NCBI RefSeq assembly: GCF_001419745.1
Contig: NZ_LIRJ01000017.1
Coordinates: forward strand, 1-41,926
Direction: 5' to 3'
Source of the DNA: Streptomyces silaceus
GTDB lineage: Bacteria; Actinomycetota; Actinomycetes; Streptomycetales; Streptomycetaceae
DNA length: 41,926 nt
The position numbers and the translations under genes are program-made. A model generated the notes under the pieces. That model saw only the letters and a list, made by a program, of their open reading frames with translations. It did no database searches and was not told the DNA's origin. This document shows, one piece after another, positions 7,559 through 15,847 of the stretch. The number at the start of each line of letters is the position of its first letter. Within the stretch, counting starts at the first letter, position 1.

Positions 7559-8350
7559 ATGCTCACCATCAGTCAGCTGGCGGCGTACGCGGGGGTGACG
7601 GTCCGGGCGGTACGCCACTACCACAAGATCGGTCTGCTGCCCGAGCCCGAGCGCGACCGGTCCGGGTACCGGACCTACGATGCCGCCGCGGTCGTGCGGC
7701 TGATCCGGATCCGCACCCTGGCCGACGCCGGCGTGCCGCTGGCCAGGGTGCAGGAACTCCTCGACGCCGGCCCGGAGGAGTTCGTCGGTGGCGTCCAGGA
7801 GATCGACAAGAATCTGCGCGCCGAGATCCGCCGGCTGCAGGGCACCCGCAGCCGGCTCGCCCGGCTCGCCGCCGGAGAGCACCTGGCGCTCCCGCAGAGC
7901 GTCGTGGACTACCTCGACCGGCTGCGCGGTCTCGGCGTCGGGGAGCGGTACATCGAGCTGGAGCGGGATGCCTGGATCATGATCGCCGCGCAGGTGCCTG
8001 ACCTGATCGACTCCGTGATCGCCAAGAAGCATGAGGAGCTGGACGACCCCGACATGGTGAGGCTCTACAGCTTCTTCACCGGGGAGATCGACTGGCGGGC
8101 CGACGACCCACGGATCGTCCGGATCGCCGACATCCTGGAGCGTCTGATGATTCGGGCCGTCGAGGCCGGCGAGGCGGGGACCGATGGCTTCGACGATCAG
8201 TTCGTCGCCCTGATGGACTCAACCATGCTGGAGTCCGCGCCGGGTGCCGAACTGGTGTTGGCTATCTTGAAGGAACGTGGCTGGAGGGGCTGGACCCGCG
8301 TCGAGCGAGTGCCCGCCGACAGGCTCAGCACTGAGCTGCCGCCATCCTGA
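7559..8350 (+). CDS. MerR-family transcriptional regulator
   Basis: A 263-residue regulator. The N-terminal winged helix is classical: LTISQLAAYAGVTVRAVRHYHKIGLLPEPERDRSGYRTYD, then the dimerisation helix from about residue 75 to 120. The C-terminal effector domain (about residues 125-263) is long and helical, unlike the short metal-binding tails of MerR proper, and lacks Cys clusters, so an organic ligand is more likely than a metal. It starts 14 bp after the permease and is surely in the same operon. It probably activates that operon from the dyad at 5895-5909, giving autoregulated, drug-induced export. Confidence 0.93.
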   Translation: MLTISQLAAYAGVTVRAVRHYHKIGLLPEPERDRSGYRTYDAAAVVRLIRIRTLADAGVPLARVQELLDAGPEEFVGGVQEIDKNLRAEIRRLQGTRSRLARLAAGEHLALPQSVVDYLDRLRGLGVGERYIELERDAWIMIAAQVPDLIDSVIAKKHEELDDPDMVRLYSFFTGEIDWRADDPRIVRIADILERLMIRAVEAGEAGTDGFDDQFVALMDSTMLESAPGAELVLAILKERGWRGWTRVERVPADRLSTELPPS

Positions 8351-8396
8351 CGTGGCAGGTCCTGTTCCGGCGCGCGGCTTCCGATGCGCGGCGGAG

Positions 8397-8420
8397 CGCC
8401 CCTCCGCATCAGGAGGGGCG
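8397..8420. terminator. Bidirectional hairpin terminator between convergent genes
   Basis: A perfect 9-bp stem (CGCCCCTCC / GGAGGGGCG) with a six-base loop sits between the convergent MerR and DHFR-like genes. The stop codon of the DHFR-like gene lies in the loop. There is no U-tract, as is common in Streptomyces. Confidence 0.65.
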
Positions 8421-8978
8421 GTCGGCGCGCTCGTGGTGCAGCAGGACCACCTGCGAGTCGAAGGTACGGGTATCCGACAGGGTCAGGTCGAGTCGCTGCT
8501 GGGGTGTGGCGAAGACGGGCTTGCCGCCGCCGAGCACGACGGGGTGGACGAAGATCTGGTACTCGTCGATCAGCTGGTGCTCGGTCAGGAAGCCGGCCAG
8601 CGTGGAGCCGCCGAACAGCAGAAGGTGCGCGCCACTGTCCTTGAGGGCGGTCAGCTGCTCGACGACATCGGTGTTGATGACGCGGGTGTTCCAGTCGGCC
8701 TCGGCCAGCGTCGAGGAGACGACGACCTTGGAGGCCTCGCGCCAGACGGGCGCGAAGGCGAGGTCGTGCTCGTGGGTGGAGAACTCCTCGGCGCGAGGCC
8801 AGAAGCCGGACATCATGTCCCACACCACGCGGCCATACAGGAAGATGTCGGCGCTGTCGGTGAGGGCCCGCGAGTAGGCGGACAGCTCGGCGTCCATGCG
8901 GGGCCAGTCGAACTCGCCGTTCGGGCCCTCGATGAAGCCGTCCAGTGACTGGTGCACGAAGTGCGTGATCTTGCCCAT
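8409..8978 (-). CDS. Dihydrofolate reductase / RibD C-terminal-like oxidoreductase
   Basis: A 189-residue protein of the DHFR-like RibD_C family that abounds in Streptomyces. It begins with the typical HFVHQSLDGFIEGPNGEFDW, continues with a YGRVVWDMMSGFW segment, and has the Gly-rich nucleotide-binding stretch LLLFGGSTLAGFLTEHQLIDEY followed by HPVVLGGGKPVF. These support NADPH binding; the substrate is unknown, and most members are unlikely to reduce dihydrofolate. The start chosen is ATG 8978, with AAGGGGG upstream; an extension to 9047 lacks family similarity. It is convergent with the MerR gene and shares its terminator. Confidence 0.88.
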   Translation of the reverse strand: MGKITHFVHQSLDGFIEGPNGEFDWPRMDAELSAYSRALTDSADIFLYGRVVWDMMSGFWPRAEEFSTHEHDLAFAPVWREASKVVVSSTLAEADWNTRVINTDVVEQLTALKDSGAHLLLFGGSTLAGFLTEHQLIDEYQIFVHPVVLGGGKPVFATPQQRLDLTLSDTRTFDSQVVLLHHERADRPS

Positions 8979-9169
8979 CAGTACCGGGTCCCCCTTGGGG
9001 ACTGGCGTCCGGACAGTCGCCGACCGCCACTTGTGTGCGATGTCCACATTCGAGGGGTGTGGTGATCCGCGCCCCTCAAGTGATCGTGCAGGAGCTTAGA
9101 CGGACCAAGTGGGTGCTGTTCGCGTGGGGGCGGTGGCCCTGGCGGTGACCGGGTACGGAAAGCCCACGT

Positions 9170-9385
9170 GGGACACCTGCCGCGGCCATCGCCCGCGCCC
9201 GCTTCCGTGCCGCCGGCACCGGCTACCTCCGCTTCACGCAGGAGGAACCAGGTCTGCTCCGTACGGCCCGCGGTGTCCCCGGCCGGCGACGCGGCGGACG
9301 CACTCCCGCTGCTGCCCCACGTCGGAAGTGCTTGCTCATCCAAGTGCGTGGACATGCTGCCCAACGGCCGGGAGGCCAGGTGAAC
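9170..9385 (+). pseudogene. Remnant of a TetR-family regulator (C-terminal domain)
   Basis: In the 8979-9529 gap a short frame reads RFRAAGTGYLRFTQEEPGLLRT, which resembles the ligand-domain helix 'LRAxGRAYLRFAxxEPGLFRTAF' of one TetR group. No helix-turn-helix precedes it. Similarity fades after about 9275, where the frame seems to shift. Probably a decayed gene; the call rests on one helix. Confidence 0.4.
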
Positions 9386-9529
9386 TTCCGCTCTCCGTAA
9401 GGCAGTTCATGTCGACGTATCACCCGGCCATGTCACCGTCACCGCCTAAGATCCATTGAAGGTGCCGCCCGGTCGGGCCAGGTTGGTCGGATCGGTGGGC
9501 AATCCCCCTGGAAAGGGGCATGAATCGGT

Positions 9530-10450
9530 ATGACCGTCCCGTTACAAGCTCCGGCCCGAAGCCGTGCCGCACGGTTGGTGGGGCTGGCCCCCGAAGGGGT
9601 GCGACCGTACCTGGAGTTGCTGCGGCTCGACCGGCCGGTCGGGGCCTGGCTGCTGGTGGTGCCCGGATGGATCGCCCTGGGGGCGATCGCCGAGCCTCGG
9701 GACGGGGGCCTGCTCGGACTGCTGCTCCTGGTGTACGGAGTGCTGTCGAGAGGGGCCGCCTGCGGACTCAACGACGTGCTGGACGCGCGGTTCGACGCTC
9801 AGGTGCCGCGTACGGCGGGGCGGCCCGTCGCCTCCGGACGGCTGGCGGCAGGGCGGGCGCTGGTGCTGTCTGTCGTGGTGGGGGCCGCCGCTCCGCTGGT
9901 GATGGGGTTCTGGAGCCTGGAGGCCGTGGTGTGGGCGGCGGCCGGGGCGCCCCTCGCGGCGGTGTATCCGTACATGAAGCGGGTCACGCCCTGGCCGCAC
10001 GTATGGCTGGGGATCACCATCAACTGGACGGTGCCGCTGGTGTACGTCCTGCTCACCGGAGAGCTCGGGCTCGAGGGCGGAGTGCTGTACGGGGCGCTGA
10101 TCTGTTGGGCCGTCGGGACGGATGTGATCTACGCCTGCCAGGACCGGGAGGCCGACGTGCGCGCCGGGGTGCGGTCGGCCGCCGTGCTGTTGGGGCGGCG
10201 CAGCCGGGTGCTGGTGGGCGGCGTGTACGCGGGGTGTGTGGCGCTGCTCGGCTGGTTCGGGATCCTGGCCGGGCTCGGGCCGCTGTTCTGGCCCGGACTG
10301 TGCTTGGTCGCCGCGCAGTTGGGATGGCAGGTGTGGCGGGCCGACCCCGCGGATGTCGGAGCCTGCGGGCGTGCGTTCGGCACCAATCCTCTGTGCGGAC
10401 TGCTCATCCTCGTCGCCGTGCTCGCCGGGCGGGTCGGTACCCTCGGCTGA
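9530..10450 (+). CDS. UbiA-family prenyltransferase
   Basis: A 306-residue integral membrane protein with about eight or nine helices. The first Asp-rich motif is NDVLDARFD (residues 81-89, N-x3-D-x3-D), which chelates Mg-prenyl diphosphate. The second is DVIYACQDREAD (about 198-209). The N-terminal ELLRLDRPVGAWLLVVPGW resembles 4-hydroxybenzoate polyprenyltransferases, but the aromatic acceptor cannot be told from sequence; UbiA homologues also act in menaquinone, heme and secondary metabolism. The next gene on the same strand follows after about 24 bp, suggesting a shared transcript with the MpaB-like protein. Confidence 0.9.
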   Translation: MTVPLQAPARSRAARLVGLAPEGVRPYLELLRLDRPVGAWLLVVPGWIALGAIAEPRDGGLLGLLLLVYGVLSRGAACGLNDVLDARFDAQVPRTAGRPVASGRLAAGRALVLSVVVGAAAPLVMGFWSLEAVVWAAAGAPLAAVYPYMKRVTPWPHVWLGITINWTVPLVYVLLTGELGLEGGVLYGALICWAVGTDVIYACQDREADVRAGVRSAAVLLGRRSRVLVGGVYAGCVALLGWFGILAGLGPLFWPGLCLVAAQLGWQVWRADPADVGACGRAFGTNPLCGLLILVAVLAGRVGTLG

Positions 10451-10474
10451 GGGACAAGGCCCCTGGAGGTGCTG

Positions 10475-11368
10475 GTGGGACTGCGGGAACGGATCGCGGC
10501 GGAACTCACGGCGACCATGCACGGCGGGGATCTCAAACTGGAGCGGTACGCGGAGCCGCCCGGCGATCCCGGGCTGTTCGGGATCGCGCCGGGGGATCCG
10601 GTGTGGCGGGTGCACGGGCAGGCCACCGGGATGCTCACCGGAGGGTTCGCCGCGCTCATGCTCCAGTCGCTGCATCCGCTGGCCATGGCGGGGGTCGACC
10701 AGCACTCCGACTTCCGCGCCGATCCGGTCGGGCGGCTGAACGGAACCGTACGGTTCATCACCACGACCACCTTCGGCTCCTCGGGCGCCGCCCGCGAGGT
10801 GGTCGACCTCGTCCGCCGGATCCACACCCGGGTGCACGGCACCGCCCCTGACGGCCGCCCGTACCGTGCGGACGACCCCGACCTGCTCACCTGGGTGCAC
10901 ACCGCCGAGGTGCGCAGCTTCCTCGCCGGCCACCAGGCCTACGCACCCCGGTCGCACCGGCTGACCCCCGCCGAATGCGACGCCTACTACCGCCAAGCCA
11001 CCCCCATGGCCGAGGCGTTGGGCGCACGGAACGTACCGCGTACGTCTCTGGAAGCCGAGAGCTACCTGGCCCGTATGCGTCCCCAACTCCAGGCCACTCC
11101 GGCAGCGTTGGACTCGGTGCTGTTCCTCCGCCGCTTCGGACGCACCCGACGCGAGCGACTGGTCGTGGGTCTGCTCACGAGCGCCTCGGTCGGACTCCTC
11201 CCCGCCTGGGCCCGCGCCGAACTCGGCATCCACCGCCCGGCGTTCGTCCGTGCCGGCTGGGACCGGCCTCTGGCGACGGCCGCCGGACGCACCCTTGAGT
11301 GGGGGCTCGGACCCTCACGGATCCAGGCCGCCGCGCGGGGGCGGCTGGCAGGTGCCCGGCAGGGGTGA
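10475..11368 (+). CDS. Oxygenase MpaB family / DUF2236 protein
   Basis: A protein of about 297 residues with the DUF2236 (latex-clearing protein Lcp / MpaB) signatures: a helix with LQSLHPLAMAGVDQHSDF, the FITTTTFGS segment, and LLTWVHTAEVRSFL. Family members bind heme and cleave prenyl chains or related C=C bonds; the His and Arg residues in these motifs are the expected heme-proximal ones. Of two GTG starts, 10475 is preferred because GGAGG lies five bases upstream; 10469 would add two residues. Lying right after a UbiA prenyltransferase, it may act on the same prenylated or terpenoid molecule. That link is inference. Confidence 0.85.
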   Translation: MGLRERIAAELTATMHGGDLKLERYAEPPGDPGLFGIAPGDPVWRVHGQATGMLTGGFAALMLQSLHPLAMAGVDQHSDFRADPVGRLNGTVRFITTTTFGSSGAAREVVDLVRRIHTRVHGTAPDGRPYRADDPDLLTWVHTAEVRSFLAGHQAYAPRSHRLTPAECDAYYRQATPMAEALGARNVPRTSLEAESYLARMRPQLQATPAALDSVLFLRRFGRTRRERLVVGLLTSASVGLLPAWARAELGIHRPAFVRAGWDRPLATAAGRTLEWGLGPSRIQAAARGRLAGARQG

Positions 11369-11491
11369 CGTCGGGCCGCCGTCGCGTTCTTCGAGGCGTC
11401 CGGCAGTGGCACGCCGGCCCACCGGACCGGACCTGGTCGTCGGGCGGGTGCGTGAGACGATCGGCAAACAGGCCACAAGGAGAGGGATTTC

Positions 11492-12670
11492 ATGGGGGAC
11501 AAGGGTCGGCTGCATGTCAGTGCGGAACTGCCGGGGGTCCTGGAGCGGATCGACGCGCTCGGCGGGATGCTCGATGAACGGGCCGATGCCGCCGAGGAGT
11601 TGGGGAGGCTGCCGGAGGACACGGCGCGGGCGCTGCTGGACACCGGGATCATTCGGGCCGAACTCCCGTTGAGCCTCGGCGGATACGAGTTCGCGCCGCG
11701 GCAGCTGATCGAGACGGCGGAGCGGGTGAGTTACCACGACGCCGCGGCCGGATGGACCATGTTCGCGCTGCAGATGATGACCGGGACCACCGCGGCGTAT
11801 CTCGCCGGGGACGCGGCGGCCGAACTGTTCCCCGACGTGCCGAACGGGAAGTACGCGCTGCTCTCCGGGCACGGCACACGTCCCGGCCGGGCCGTCCCCG
11901 TGGAGGGCGGCTTTCGGGTCAGCGGCCAGTGGCAGTTCGCCTCCGGGATGGCGCATGCCACCCACATCCACAGCGCGATCCAGGTCGAGGGCACCGGTGA
12001 GCTGCGGGTCCTGGCGATGCCGAAGTCGCAGGTGACCCCGGACGGCAACTGGGACGTGCTCGGGCTGCGCGCGACACACAGCATCGACTACCACTGCACC
12101 GATGTGTACGTACCGCACGAGTACACCTACGTCGCGACCACGGACACCCCGGTCAACGGCGGCGCCGTCTATCGCCTCGGCCTGGTCAACATGTCGGCGA
12201 TCGGGCACACGGGCTGGGCCCTCGGTGTGGGCCGGCGGCTCCTGGACGAGCTGAAACGTGTCGCCGCGGCGCGGGCCGGTTCGCGGGGCGCCGCGGTCGA
12301 CACCTCCCAGTTCCACGCCGAGTACGCGACGGCGGAGGCCCAGCTCCGGTCGGCCAGGGCCTGGGTGAACGACGTATGGCAGGGCATCGAACAGACCCTG
12401 GACCAGGGTGAGGTGCCGAGCACGGAGCAGGACACCCTGATCCGGCTCGTCCTCAACCACACGACCTCGACCGCGTACGAGGTGGGCCGCACCGTGCACC
12501 GCTGGGCCGGCTCGGCGGCGATCCGCCGCGGCCCGGTCGACCGCTTCCTGCGCGACCTCGGGACGGGCACGCAGCACATCACGTCGAGCCCCGTCGTGCT
12601 CCAGAACTGCGGCAAGTGGCTGAGCGGCGCCCAGCCGGACGCCCGGTGGAGCTTCCTTGATCTGGCCTGA
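11492..12670 (+). CDS. Acyl-CoA dehydrogenase-fold flavoprotein (possible group D monooxygenase)
   Basis: A 392-residue protein with the acyl-CoA dehydrogenase three-domain order: N-terminal helices to about residue 115, a beta domain (FRVSGQWQFASGMAHATH, then VLGLRATHSIDYHCTDVYVP), and a C-terminal four-helix bundle. The WQFASGxxHA segment and absence of the usual catalytic Glu region fit the HsaA/HpaB-like flavin monooxygenase branch better than true dehydrogenases. The start ATG has AAGGAGAGG upstream. It lies 123 bp after the MpaB-like gene on the same strand, so the three genes may form a small oxidative pathway. Substrate unknown. Confidence 0.85.
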   Translation: MGDKGRLHVSAELPGVLERIDALGGMLDERADAAEELGRLPEDTARALLDTGIIRAELPLSLGGYEFAPRQLIETAERVSYHDAAAGWTMFALQMMTGTTAAYLAGDAAAELFPDVPNGKYALLSGHGTRPGRAVPVEGGFRVSGQWQFASGMAHATHIHSAIQVEGTGELRVLAMPKSQVTPDGNWDVLGLRATHSIDYHCTDVYVPHEYTYVATTDTPVNGGAVYRLGLVNMSAIGHTGWALGVGRRLLDELKRVAAARAGSRGAAVDTSQFHAEYATAEAQLRSARAWVNDVWQGIEQTLDQGEVPSTEQDTLIRLVLNHTTSTAYEVGRTVHRWAGSAAIRRGPVDRFLRDLGTGTQHITSSPVVLQNCGKWLSGAQPDARWSFLDLA

Positions 12671-12682
12671 GTCGAACCTGAC

Positions 12683-12707
12683 CTGAGCCGACCTCGGTCG
12701 GCCTCAG
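12683..12707 (+). terminator. Hairpin after the flavoprotein gene
   Basis: CTGAGCCGACC pairs with GGTCGG-C-CTCAG across a two-base loop: an 11-bp stem with one bulged C, starting 12 bp after the stop codon. There is no U-tract. It probably ends the 9530-12670 transcript. Confidence 0.5.
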
Positions 12708-12862
12708 TCGGCCGCGGAGGGGACGTATCGCGGACGTATCCAAAAACGCATACGTCACCGCAACGTTCTCCTGGCTTCGATGGAGGCACGGACCACAGAG
12801 GTCCGTGCCGAGGCCGTGGTGCCCCGGCGCGCCGGAAGGCGCTCACGAAAGGGGAGCACGTC

Positions 12863-14026
12863 GTGTCACAGGAGAATGTTCGCCGGTCTCTGAGGAGGGC
12901 CGGCCTGGCCGCCGGTCTCGCCCTGCTGATGCTGGCCCCCTTAGGACCCGCCACCGCAGCCCCGGCGCGGGGCGGGAACGTACAGAAGGCGATGGAGGAG
13001 CTGGCCAGGGTTCCTGGGGTGGTGGGGGCCGTCGGCGGGGCCTACGTCGACGGGAAAGCCGTCGGTCTCGGCAGCGCGGGCTCCCGGCTGCTGGACGGCA
13101 AGGGCGGGAAGATACCCGCCGATACCCGCTTCCCGATCTGGTCCCAGACCAAGCAGATGGTGGCCACCGTGGTCCTGCAACTGGTCGAGGAGGGCGAGCT
13201 GGACGTGGACGACAAGCTCGCCGACCTGCTGCCGGTGGTGGTGGAGAAGGACCTGGTGACGCGGGCCGACGAGATCACGGTACGGCAGATGATCCAGCAC
13301 ACCTCCGGCATCCCCGACTGGTGGGCCGGCGAGCCGAACCCGGACGGCAGCGAGGGCGACCCCGCGTTCGACGTGTTCGACTTCACGACCCCCTACCAGC
13401 CGCTGGACCTGGTGCGGTGGAGCCGGGAGCGGCCCCGGACCGGGGACCCCGGCCAGAAGTGGGCGTACTCCAACACCAACTACACCCTCCTCGGCCTGAT
13501 CGTCGAAAGGCTGACCGGCCACGACCTGGCCACCGAGCTGGACACGCGCCTGTTCGACCCGCTCAAGATGACCAAGAGCTACCTCAGGGTCCAGCCACCG
13601 GAGGGCATCAAGGGGCCGCACGGCCACGGCTACTACCCCGACGCCAACGGCCGGCCCCGCGACGTGGACCGGTTCAATGCCGCTCTCACCGGCGGGGGCG
13701 CCGGAGGCGTGGTCTCCACCGCGCACGACGTGAGCGCCTTCAACAGGGCCTTCACCCAGGGCAAACTGCTGCCGCCGGAACTCCAGCGAATCCTGACCGA
13801 CCGGCCGCCCAACGGCGTGCGGCCCCAGGGCAAGGACCGCGGCGACGGTTGCGGCGACGACTTCTACATTGCGGGCGGGCTGGCCCCCGGCTCCATCGCC
13901 CTGACCTCCTACGCGCCGGACGGCCGCCGCCAGCTCGCGATGTCACTCACCCTGAGTGTCAAACCCAGCACCGTGGAACTCGACATCGGCAAGGCCGTGA
14001 AGACCATCTTCTGCCCGACCTCCTGA
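12863..14026 (+). CDS. Secreted serine hydrolase, beta-lactamase class C / D,D-peptidase fold
   Basis: A 387-residue exported enzyme. The Sec-type signal peptide (SLRRAGLAAGLALLMLAPLGPATAAPA) is cleaved near residue 33. The serine-lysine catalytic pair is Ser94-x-x-Lys97 (WSQTKQM) and the second motif is Tyr202-Ser-Asn204 (WAYSNTN), as in family S12 (R61 D,D-carboxypeptidase, EstB, AmpC). A KTG/HxG-type third motif is not obvious in the C-terminal part, so substrate class is open. The start is GTG 12863 behind AAGGGGAG. Role could be peptidoglycan trimming or esterase activity; true beta-lactamase activity is unlikely from the motifs. Monocistronic by spacing. Confidence 0.88.
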   Translation: MSQENVRRSLRRAGLAAGLALLMLAPLGPATAAPARGGNVQKAMEELARVPGVVGAVGGAYVDGKAVGLGSAGSRLLDGKGGKIPADTRFPIWSQTKQMVATVVLQLVEEGELDVDDKLADLLPVVVEKDLVTRADEITVRQMIQHTSGIPDWWAGEPNPDGSEGDPAFDVFDFTTPYQPLDLVRWSRERPRTGDPGQKWAYSNTNYTLLGLIVERLTGHDLATELDTRLFDPLKMTKSYLRVQPPEGIKGPHGHGYYPDANGRPRDVDRFNAALTGGGAGGVVSTAHDVSAFNRAFTQGKLLPPELQRILTDRPPNGVRPQGKDRGDGCGDDFYIAGGLAPGSIALTSYAPDGRRQLAMSLTLSVKPSTVELDIGKAVKTIFCPTS

Positions 14027-14166
14027 ACGGACGACCACTGCGCCTGCGAACGGTTCCAGCGGAGGGGCGTTGGCGGTCTCGGACGACCGGCGCGCGGGTA
14101 AGGTGGGGCGGCGCTGCGGTCCGGTCGCGCGCGGTGGATCCCTAGAGGCAGAGGTGTGACGGGCGT

Positions 14167-15765
14167 ATGAAGCGACCTGGAAGGCTGGGACAGATATCGG
14201 GGCCGCGGACGCGCCTGGCCGCGTCCCTCGGCATGATGCGTCCCGCGAAGGGATCGTCCGCGAAGGACCTGGTGCGCAAGGCTGCCGGGCACGACGCCGT
14301 ATGGCTGGGAGCCGCGACCGTACTGGGGATGTCCGGAGGCAGGAACGCCCGCAGGGCCGCGCTGCGCGGCCTCGGCTCCGTGGCCATTGTCACGGTCATC
14401 AATCACATGCTGGCCAAGCCGGCCGCGCGGAGCGCCCGCCCGGTCCTGGATGCCCTGCCCGGAGTCTTCCCCCGGCCCGAGACCGCGTCCTTGCCCTCCA
14501 ACGCGATGGCTTCGGCCGCGGCGTTCAGCGCGGGCGTGGTACTGGAATCGCCCCGGTACGGCCTCGGTGTGGTGCCGGTGGCTGCCGGCCTGGCCTATGC
14601 GCGGAGCCGTGGGGTTCCCCATCACCGCGGTCGTGTCGCGGCCGGGCTGATCGCGGGAGTGGGCGCCGCGCTGCTGACCTGCCGCTGGTGGCCGGTGAAG
14701 CCGGAGTCCGCGGCGGCGGCCTCCCGGCCACGTAGGCCCGCTCCCGCGCTGGAGGAGGGCAAGGGGCTCCACCTGGTGGTCAATCCGTCGTCCGGCGTCG
14801 CCTGGTCCAAGGACACCGCCGACATGCTGCGTACGCTGCTGCCCCAGGCCGCGATCACCGTCTTCGAGCCGGGGGACGACCTGGTGGAACTGCTGGAGGA
14901 CGCGGCCTCAAGTGCCGTCGCGGCCGGCGGGGCACTGGGCGTGTGCGGGGGCGACGGCACGGTGAACGCGGCGAGCGAGACGGCGGCACGCCACCACGTG
15001 CCCCTCGCGGTCTTCCCCGGCGGTACCTTCAACCACTTCGCCGCGGACCTCGGCAACCAGACGATGGAGGACGTCGCCCGCGCGATCGCGGCAGGTGACG
15101 CGGTCACCGCCGATGTGGGCCGGGCGGCATGGCCGGAGGGCTCGGGCGTGAAACCCGAAGATGAAGCCCGGTCCGGCACGGACGGCGGTTCCAGCACGGA
15201 CAGCGGTTCCAGCACGGAAAACCGGTCCAGCAGGGACAGCGGCGGGCAGCAGCTCTTCCTGAACACCTTCAGCATCGGCGTGTACTCCGAGCTCGTGCAC
15301 GTGAGGGAACGCCTGGAGAAGCGCATCGGCAAATGGCCCGCGCTGGCCGTGGGCCTGGCCAGGGTCCTGGCGACCGGCAGCCCGCTCTCGGTGGTCATCA
15401 ACGGCCGACCCCGCCGGATCTGGCTGCTGTTCGCGGGCAACGGCATCTACCACCCGGCCGGGTTCGCCCCGACGTACCGCACCCAGCTCGACGACGGGCT
15501 GCTCGACGTCCGCGCGGTGGAGGCCGGGACCCCGCTGGCACGAACCCGACTGCTTCTGGCGGTGCTGACCGGGACGCTGCACAGTTCCCGGGTGCTGACG
15601 ACCGCCCAAGTACGCGAACTGGAGCTGGAAGTACTGGAGGGTGAACCGCACTTCGCGTACGACGGCGAGGTCACGGACGTCCCCTACCGACGCCTGACCC
15701 TCGACAAGGTCCACAAGGCGGTCACGCTGTACCGCCCCGCCGACCAGGACCAGTGGCTGCGTTGA
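14167..15765 (+). CDS. PAP2-like / diacylglycerol kinase fusion protein
   Basis: A 532-residue membrane protein. Residues about 40-170 form a PAP2-type helical domain: KPAARSARP (84-92) matches motif 1, but motif 2 PSGH reads PSNA (110-113) and motif 3 is shortened (SRGVPHHRGR), so the phosphatase half has lost its motif-2 His. From residue 200 a lipid-kinase domain follows (LHLVVNPSSG), with GGDGTVN at 261-267 and FPGGTFNHFA at 283-291, typical of DAGK/YegS kinases. Residues 335-358 are a Ser-rich insert encoded by four 18-bp tandem repeats (15169-15240). It probably phosphorylates diacylglycerol or an undecaprenol-like lipid. The start ATG has AGAGG upstream. Confidence 0.88.
   Translation: MKRPGRLGQISGPRTRLAASLGMMRPAKGSSAKDLVRKAAGHDAVWLGAATVLGMSGGRNARRAALRGLGSVAIVTVINHMLAKPAARSARPVLDALPGVFPRPETASLPSNAMASAAAFSAGVVLESPRYGLGVVPVAAGLAYARSRGVPHHRGRVAAGLIAGVGAALLTCRWWPVKPESAAAASRPRRPAPALEEGKGLHLVVNPSSGVAWSKDTADMLRTLLPQAAITVFEPGDDLVELLEDAASSAVAAGGALGVCGGDGTVNAASETAARHHVPLAVFPGGTFNHFAADLGNQTMEDVARAIAAGDAVTADVGRAAWPEGSGVKPEDEARSGTDGGSSTDSGSSTENRSSRDSGGQQLFLNTFSIGVYSELVHVRERLEKRIGKWPALAVGLARVLATGSPLSVVINGRPRRIWLLFAGNGIYHPAGFAPTYRTQLDDGLLDVRAVEAGTPLARTRLLLAVLTGTLHSSRVLTTAQVRELELEVLEGEPHFAYDGEVTDVPYRRLTLDKVHKAVTLYRPADQDQWLR
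15169..15240 (+). repeat. Four 18-bp tandem repeats inside the DAGK gene
   Basis: Units begin at 15169, 15187, 15205 and 15223, consensus GGTTCCAGCACGGACAGC. They encode variants of G-S-S-T-D-S and keep the frame. They fall between the kinase active-site region and the C-terminal sheet, a surface loop by comparison with YegS-type kinases. Copy number is likely to vary between strains. Confidence 0.8.
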
Positions 15766-15847
15766 CATCGTGCACGGGTCACCTCAGAATCCTCGTGGCC
15801 CACCTGTACACCCGCGCGCCGTCTCCCTGCCGCCACACGGTGTCGTG

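Noticed and set aside
9542..11233. Long antisense open frame (563 codons, minus strand) across the UbiA and MpaB-like genes
   Set aside because: It is the His/Arg/Gly-rich mirror of two genes with clear families; no domain and no ribosome site.
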